A DNA stretch of 64,000 bases from Paludibacter sp. Its GTDB lineage: Bacteria; Bacteroidota; Bacteroidia; Bacteroidales; Paludibacteraceae. The position numbers and the translations under genes were made by a program. The notes beneath the pieces were generated by a model. The model had not been told where the DNA came from. It saw only the letters and a program-made list of their open reading frames with translations, and did no database searches. Below, piece after piece: positions 59,737 to 64,000 of this stretch (positions within the stretch are counted from its first letter, which is position 1; each line of letters starts with the position of its first letter). The stretch spans positions 124,001-188,000 of the forward strand of contig JAFLKK010000019.1 in the NCBI GenBank assembly GCA_019163375.1, given 5' to 3'.

Positions 59737-60369
59737 ATGAACTTTATTGATTTAATCGATTATGCGGGGACATTTGCGTTTGCCATCAGTGGTATTCGCT
59801 TGGCTTCTGCTAAACGTTTCGATTGGTTTGGGGCTTACGTTGTAGGTCTGGTCACTGCCATTGGTGGCGGAACGTTAAGAGACTTGCTGTTGGATGTTAC
59901 CCCGTTTTGGATGTTGCAACCTTCATACCTCGTTGTTACCGGGTTTGCGCTATTATTTGTGATCCTGCTCGGAAAACAAGTGATTCGGCTGACGAACACT
60001 TTTTTTATTTTTGATGCCATCGGTTTAGGCCTGTTTGTAGTAGTGGGTATCGAAAAAAGTCTGGCAGCGCATTTCCCTTTTTGGGTGGCTATAATGATGG
60101 GGATGATTACCGGTTCGGCCGGTGGAGTTACCCGTGATATATTTATAAACGAGGAACCGCTTATATTCCGAAAGGATATTTACGCTTTGGCGTGTGTAGT
60201 TGGAGGGTTGGTTTATCTGTTGTGTTTTAAAATGGGGATGATGCCCGTGTTGATGCAAATATTGTCTGCAGCATCGGTAATTGTAACGAGGGTATTGGCC
60301 GTTAAGTATCATATCAGTTTGCCGGTACTGAAAGGGCATGATGATCAGACACCTTCAAAAATTTTGTAA
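59737..60369 (+). CDS. UPF0126 / TRIC-family trimeric cation-channel-like membrane protein
   Basis: This 210-residue membrane protein has seven predicted helices in two repeated triplets. The two hallmark loops are 'TAIGGGTLRDLLLD' and 'TGSAGGVTRDIFIN', each with the Gly-Gly and Arg-Asp pair that lines the family's pore. Prokaryotic TRIC proteins conduct K+ and Na+; an older name is YicG/UPF0126. It is monocistronic or leads a short operon with the DUF3109 gene, 26 bp downstream. Confidence 0.9.
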   Translation: MNFIDLIDYAGTFAFAISGIRLASAKRFDWFGAYVVGLVTAIGGGTLRDLLLDVTPFWMLQPSYLVVTGFALLFVILLGKQVIRLTNTFFIFDAIGLGLFVVVGIEKSLAAHFPFWVAIMMGMITGSAGGVTRDIFINEEPLIFRKDIYALACVVGGLVYLLCFKMGMMPVLMQILSAASVIVTRVLAVKYHISLPVLKGHDDQTPSKIL

Positions 60370-60395
60370 TTAGAATTGTAAAAAATAAATTAGAT

Positions 60396-60971
60396 ATGCT
60401 TCAAATAGATGATACTATAATAAGTTTGGATTTGCTGGATCAACGCTTTGTTTGTGATTTAGATACATGCAAAGGAATCTGTTGTGTTGAAGGTGATGAT
60501 GGAGCTCCGCTTGAAGAAGAGGAGGTGAAAATTATTGAGGATTTACTTCCGATAATATGGGATGATCTGACCGAGGTGTCGAAAGCCCTGATTAAGAAAC
60601 AGGGAGTTTCATATATTGACTCGGATGGTGAGCCTGTAACTTCGATTGTAAATGGTGAGGAATGTGTTTTTACTTACACCGACGATCAAGGACAATGTAA
60701 ATGTGCCATTGAAAAGGCTTACCGCGAAGGGAAGACAGATTTTTACAAGCCAATATCTTGCCATTTATACCCGGTGAGGTTGCAAAAATACGAAGAGTAT
60801 ACAGCCGTAAATTATCACCAATGGAGTGTGTGTAATTGCGCCCGCAAATTGGGTGGCAAATTAGGAGTGCCGGTGTATCAGTTTTTGAAAGAACCATTAA
60901 TCCGTAAGTTTGGCAAGGAGTGGTTTGAACAATTGGAAATAGCGGATGCTGAATTGAAAAATAGAAAATAA
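60396..60971 (+). CDS. DUF3109-family cysteine-rich protein
   Basis: This 191-residue protein is of the DUF3109 family, common in Bacteroidota. Clusters of cysteine are 'CDLDTCKGICCVEGDDGAPLEEEEV', 'CKCAIEKAYREGKTDFYKPISCHLYPVR' and 'CNCARKLG', which probably bind metal as in YkgJ-type zinc/iron proteins. The start and its cysteine clusters appear complete. The stop lies 1 bp before cinA, so the two are co-transcribed. The biochemical role is unknown. Confidence 0.85.
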   Translation: MLQIDDTIISLDLLDQRFVCDLDTCKGICCVEGDDGAPLEEEEVKIIEDLLPIIWDDLTEVSKALIKKQGVSYIDSDGEPVTSIVNGEECVFTYTDDQGQCKCAIEKAYREGKTDFYKPISCHLYPVRLQKYEEYTAVNYHQWSVCNCARKLGGKLGVPVYQFLKEPLIRKFGKEWFEQLEIADAELKNRK

Positions 60972-60972
60972 T

Positions 60973-62226
60973 ATGACAACTATCAAAAGTGTAAAGGTAG
61001 AAATTATTACCATAGGCGACGAGATTCTGATTGGCCAAATTGTTGATACGAACTCGGCTTGGATGGCTACAGAATTGAATACTGCCGGTTTTGAGCTTGC
61101 TCAGATAACATCGGTACACGATGATGCAAATCATATTATTGAAGCGCTAGAAATGGCTTTGAAGCGCGCTGACGTGGTTCTTTTTACCGGTGGTATCGGG
61201 CCAACGAATGATGATATAACAAAACAAACCTTGTGTTCTTATTTTGATACTAAGCTTGTGTTTAATGATGCTGTCTATCAAAATATTGAACGATTGTTTG
61301 CAAACCGACCAAATTACAAAATGAATGAGTTGACCAAAGCGCAGGCGATGGTTCCCGAGAAATGCACGGTCATTCAGAACGAAGTTGGTACGGCACCGGT
61401 AACATGGTTTGATAAGGCAGGAAAAGTGGTGGTGTCGATGCCCGGCGTGCCGTATGAAATGAAGCGTGCTATGAGTGTTGAAATCATACCACGTCTTCAA
61501 AAGCAGTTTGAAACGCCTGTAATTATTCATAAAACGGTGCAGGTATATGGGTATACGGAGTCAGCATTGGCATTGAAAATTGCCGAATGGGAAAGTAATT
61601 TGCCGGAATACACTCATTTGGCATATTTGCCGAACTCGGGTGTGGTGAAGTTGAGATTGAGCGGTTTTTTGGAAAATGTACTGGCGTTGGAATTTGTAAT
61701 GAATCAGCAGATGGATTTGTTGAGTCAATTGCTCGGCAATGCCATTGTTGCTGCCGAAGACATTCCCATTGAACAGTTGCTGGGAAATTTGTTGATGGTA
61801 GGTGGTAAAACTGTTTCGACGGCCGAAAGTTGTACCGGCGGAAATATTGCACATGTTTTCACTTCGCTACCCGGTAGCTCTGCTTTTTTTAAAGGTTCAG
61901 TGGTAGCTTATGCCAATGAGGTGAAAGAAAATGTATTGCAAGTTAATTCTGCTGATATAGAGATTTTTGGAGCAGTAAGTCAGCAGGTGGTAGAGCAAAT
62001 GGCTGTTGGGGTGCGTAAGTTGCTGAAAACAGATGTAGCCATTGCAACATCCGGTATAGCAGGTCCTACTGGTGGTAGTGATGAAAAGCCTATTGGAACT
62101 ACCTGGATAGCAGTGTGTTCGGATGAGCAGGTTTTAAGTCGTGAATTTAGATTTGGGAAATTGCGCGAGCAAAATATCCTCCGTGCTACACAGGCTGCAC
62201 TACTCCTGTTGAAAGAAATTGTATAG
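60973..62226 (+). CDS. cinA: CinA: nicotinamide-nucleotide amidohydrolase / damage-inducible protein
   Basis: This 417-residue two-domain protein has an N-terminal molybdopterin-binding-like domain (1-170, 'IITIGDEILIGQIVDTNSAW' and 'VVLFTGGIGPTNDDITK') and a C-terminal CinA domain (about 260-417, 'KTVSTAESCTGGNIAHVF' with the catalytic Ser/Cys region, and 'SGIAGPTGGSDEKPIGTTW'). It hydrolyses NMN, or ADP-ribose pyrophosphate in the N-terminal half, in NAD recycling. Length is normal. It is followed by a 157-bp spacer holding the rpmB promoter. Confidence 0.95.
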   Translation: MTTIKSVKVEIITIGDEILIGQIVDTNSAWMATELNTAGFELAQITSVHDDANHIIEALEMALKRADVVLFTGGIGPTNDDITKQTLCSYFDTKLVFNDAVYQNIERLFANRPNYKMNELTKAQAMVPEKCTVIQNEVGTAPVTWFDKAGKVVVSMPGVPYEMKRAMSVEIIPRLQKQFETPVIIHKTVQVYGYTESALALKIAEWESNLPEYTHLAYLPNSGVVKLRLSGFLENVLALEFVMNQQMDLLSQLLGNAIVAAEDIPIEQLLGNLLMVGGKTVSTAESCTGGNIAHVFTSLPGSSAFFKGSVVAYANEVKENVLQVNSADIEIFGAVSQQVVEQMAVGVRKLLKTDVAIATSGIAGPTGGSDEKPIGTTWIAVCSDEQVLSREFRFGKLREQNILRATQAALLLLKEIV

Positions 62227-62307
62227 TGTAAATATAAGGCAGTCAGTAGTTTGTGCTGTGTTTTTGAATTGACGAGTGTTATTATTAGAATTTAAAGAAA
62301 TAAATCC

Positions 62308-62338
62308 TTGTGTAATTCAAAAAGATAGTGTACTTTTG
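62308..62338 (+). promoter_or_regulatory. Bacteroidota-type promoter for rpmB-rpmG-DUF4295
   Basis: TTG at 62308-62310, 20 bp, then TACTTTTG at 62331-62338, matching TTG-N19/20-TAnnTTTG closely. Transcription would start about 7-10 bases further, leaving a 5' leader of about 38 nt before the rpmB ATG at 62384. Confidence 0.75.
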
Positions 62339-62383
62339 CACACTGTTTTTGAGAAAAAATGTAAACAATAAAAAGATATAGAA

Positions 62384-62623
62384 ATGTCAAAGATTTGTCA
62401 AATTACCGGGAAAAAAGCTATGGTAGGAAACAACGTATCACACTCAAAACGTCGTACTAAAAGAACATTTGAGGTGAACTTGTTTACAAAAAAATTCTAT
62501 TGGGTTGAACAAGATACTTGGGTTAGCTTAAAAGTTTCTGCTAATGGTTTACGTACCATTAACAAAGTTGGATTAGATGCTGCCATTAAAAAAGCGTCTG
62601 AAAAAGGGTATTTATACGCATAA
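62384..62623 (+). CDS. rpmB: 50S ribosomal protein L28
   Basis: This 79-residue protein has the L28 pattern '[27 protein letters not shown]' and '[32 protein letters not shown]'. It is a large-subunit ribosomal protein. The order rpmB, rpmG, a DUF4295 gene, then ftsY is characteristic of Bacteroidota and supports the taxonomic call. Confidence 0.97.
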   Translation: MSKICQITGKKAMVGNNVSHSKRRTKRTFEVNLFTKKFYWVEQDTWVSLKVSANGLRTINKVGLDAAIKKASEKGYLYA

Positions 62624-62626
62624 TTT

Positions 62627-62632
62627 AGGAGG
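62627..62632 (+). promoter_or_regulatory. Strong Shine-Dalgarno site (AGGAGG) for rpmG
   Basis: AGGAGG ends 9 bases before the rpmG ATG at 62642. Most genes in this window lack such a site, so this is a notable exception for a ribosomal protein gene. Confidence 0.75.
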
Positions 62633-62641
62633 AAAACTACA

Positions 62642-62830
62642 ATGGCAAAAAAATCAAAAGAAGCAAGAGTCCAAGTGATTTTGGAATGCACAGAGCATAA
62701 AGAAAGCGGTATGCCTGGTACATCGCGTTATATTACTGTGAAAAACAGAAAAAACACACCAGCACGTATGGAATTGAAAAAATACAATTCTATTCTTAAA
62801 AAAGTAACTGTTCATAAAGAAATTAAATAA
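62642..62830 (+). CDS. rpmG: 50S ribosomal protein L33
   Basis: This 62-residue protein has the L33 pattern '[29 protein letters not shown]' and '[21 protein letters not shown]'. Only one Cys is left, so it is the zinc-free (C-minus) form. It lies 18 bp after rpmB and 10 bp before the DUF4295 gene. Confidence 0.97.
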   Translation: MAKKSKEARVQVILECTEHKESGMPGTSRYITVKNRKNTPARMELKKYNSILKKVTVHKEIK

Positions 62831-62840
62831 GATCTGAGTC

Positions 62841-62993
62841 ATGGCTAAAAAAGCGGTAGCATCTCTCCAAAAAGGAGAAGGTCGTTCATTTGCAAAGGTT
62901 ATCAAGATGGTGAAATCACCTAAAACCGGTGCATTTATGTTCCAAGAAGAAATTGTACACAACGATAAAGTGAAAGATTATTTCGCAAAATAA
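62841..62993 (+). CDS. DUF4295 small protein (Bacteroidota ribosomal-protein-operon member)
   Basis: This 50-residue basic protein begins 'MAKKAVASLQKGEGRSFAKV' and contains 'MVKSPKTGAFMFQEEIV'. It matches the DUF4295 family encoded after rpmG across Bacteroidota and probably is a ribosome-associated protein. It is shorter than many automatic ORF cut-offs. A terminator follows 26 bp later. Confidence 0.9.
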   Translation: MAKKAVASLQKGEGRSFAKVIKMVKSPKTGAFMFQEEIVHNDKVKDYFAK

Positions 62994-63019
62994 AAAATAT
63001 CGTTCTTGAAAAATTCGAA

Positions 63020-63055
63020 AAATCCTCTCATTTATAAAATGAGAGGATTTTTTTT
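63020..63055 (+). terminator. Rho-independent terminator after the rpmB operon
   Basis: AAATCCTCTCATTT pairs with AAATGAGAGGATTT around a 3-nt loop and is followed by TTTTTG. It lies 26 bp beyond the DUF4295 stop. Confidence 0.92.
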
Positions 63056-63168
63056 GCGGTAAACTCAGAAAAAAAACTTAATTTTGTGAGAGTATTGTTT
63101 ATGTGCAAAGTGCTAATATCCATTGTGGTAATTGTGAATTATTAATCGTGAATTATTAATTGAAAAAT

Positions 63169-64000
63169 ATGGGATTTTTTAATCTATTTAGTAAAGAAAA
63201 AAAGGAAACACTCGATCAGGGGTTGTCTAAAACCAAAGAGAGTGTGTTTTCTAAATTAACGCGTGCTGTTGCCGGAAAATCGAAGGTTGATGATGAGGTG
63301 CTTGATAATCTGGAAGAGGTGCTGATAACTTCGGATGTGGGTGTTGAAACTACCTTGCGTATTATAGAACGTATCGAAAAAAGGGTGGCGCAGGATAAGT
63401 ATATAAATACATCGGAGCTGAATGTGATTTTGAAAGAAGAGATCGCAGGCTTGCTCTCCGAAACAAATTCCGACTCGCCGGCTGATTTTGACGCGCAATT
63501 GCCTGCTTCGCCTTATGTAATCATGGTGGTAGGTGTAAATGGCGTGGGCAAAACGACCACTATTGGGAAGCTGGCTTACCAATTTACCAAAGCCGGTAAA
63601 AAAGTGTATCTTGGAGCTGCTGATACCTTCCGTGCTGCAGCGGTGGATCAATTGGTTATTTGGGGTGAGCGTACCGGTGTGCCGGTTGTAAAACAGAAAA
63701 TGGGTGCCGATCCTGCAGCGGTGGCATACGATACTATAGCTTCGGCCAAAGCAAACAATGCCGATGTGGTAATTATAGATACAGCAGGTCGTTTACACAA
63801 TAAAATCAACTTAATGAATGAGTTGACTAAAATTAAAAACGTAATGCAAAAAGTGGTTCCTGATGCACCACACGAAGTATTGTTGGTGTTGGACGGTTCG
63901 ACGGGTCAAAATGCCTTTGAGCAAGCCAAGCAATTTACAAAGGCTACGGATGTAACTGCATTGGCCATCACCAAACTGGATGGAACAGCTAAAGGTGGGG
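63169..64000 (+). CDS. ftsY: Signal recognition particle receptor FtsY (5' part; continues past window)
   Basis: At least 277 residues are in the window. The N domain ('KETLDQGLSKTKESVFSKLTRAVAGKSKVDDEVLDNLEEVLITSDVG') is followed by the G domain with P-loop 'VGVNGVGKTTTIGKLA' (about 121-136), 'DTFRAAAVDQL', 'IIDTAGRLHNK' and 'LAITKLDGTAKGG' at the window edge. FtsY is the membrane receptor for SRP and docks ribosomes making membrane proteins. The long acidic N-terminal A domain of E. coli FtsY is absent, as usual in this phylum. The 3' end is beyond base 64000. Confidence 0.96.
   Translation, partial: MGFFNLFSKEKKETLDQGLSKTKESVFSKLTRAVAGKSKVDDEVLDNLEEVLITSDVGVETTLRIIERIEKRVAQDKYINTSELNVILKEEIAGLLSETNSDSPADFDAQLPASPYVIMVVGVNGVGKTTTIGKLAYQFTKAGKKVYLGAADTFRAAAVDQLVIWGERTGVPVVKQKMGADPAAVAYDTIASAKANNADVVIIDTAGRLHNKINLMNELTKIKNVMQKVVPDAPHEVLLVLDGSTGQNAFEQAKQFTKATDVTALAITKLDGTAKGG

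Noticed and set aside
1-64000. tRNA or rRNA genes as the integration target
   Set aside because: No tRNA- or rRNA-like sequence was recognised by eye; the att repeat matches trmE coding sequence. A tRNA finder would be needed to exclude one formally.

Overview
The window looks like a chromosomal stretch from a Bacteroidota bacterium, most likely order Bacteroidales (Paludibacter-like, by general impression only). Supporting signs are an 11-subunit complex I without nuoEFG and with fused nuoCD, the rpmB-rpmG-DUF4295-ftsY block, TTG-N19/20-TAnnTTTG promoters, few Shine-Dalgarno sites, Bacteroides-type mobilization genes, and short CCCCTTTAGGGG-type intergenic repeats.

Left core (1-3650): the 3' end of a heavy-metal RND pump (cusA-like), then its outer-membrane channel (cusC-like) and its periplasmic adaptor (cusB-like, with an N-terminal metal-binding domain), closed by a strong terminator.

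Island (3658-28477, about 24.8 kb, AT-rich): it is bounded by an 18-bp imperfect direct repeat (16/18) that matches the 3' end of trmE/mnmE, encoding the terminal Phe-Cys-Ile-Gly-Lys-stop. This is the attachment pattern expected of an element integrated into the 3' end of trmE. From the integrase end leftwards it carries an HTH/zinc-ribbon protein, a tyrosine integrase, a small membrane protein, an HTH_17 protein, a DUF3987 helicase-like protein, a 200-bp cluster of AAAATGCGG iterons (candidate origin), a Toprim/primase-like protein, a relaxosome protein, a relaxase and a small membrane protein, then AT-rich tandem repeats. The cargo is anti-phage: a type I restriction-modification operon (hsdM, a large putative antitoxin, a PIN nuclease, a PD-(D/E)XK-like protein, hsdS, a HigB-like toxin, a HigA/M78-peptidase protein, hsdR), and a three-gene defensive two-component cassette. 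That cassette has a giant helical-repeat histidine kinase, a stand-alone receiver, and a receiver fused to a nucleoside-phosphorylase-like effector. Its layout matches the Detocs defence system (dtcABC). An orphan HigA gene and possible gene debris lie next to the left attachment site.

Right core (28460-64000): trmE, a serine acetyltransferase-like gene, a uridine-phosphorylase-family gene, folK and an ECF sigma factor; lipA; nuoA-B-CD-H-I-J-K-L-M-N; a MarR-TolC-HlyD-ABC2-ABC2 export operon without an ATPase; an exbB-exbD-exbD-tonB-PstS-like-TPR operon; a sigma-54 activator, an LptE-like lipoprotein, a conserved hypothetical and secG; a UPF0126 channel protein, a DUF3109 protein and cinA; then rpmB, rpmG, a DUF4295 gene and the 5' part of ftsY.

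The most interesting part is the trmE island: a mobilizable, possibly self-replicating element that concentrates at least three unrelated abortive or restriction defence modules.
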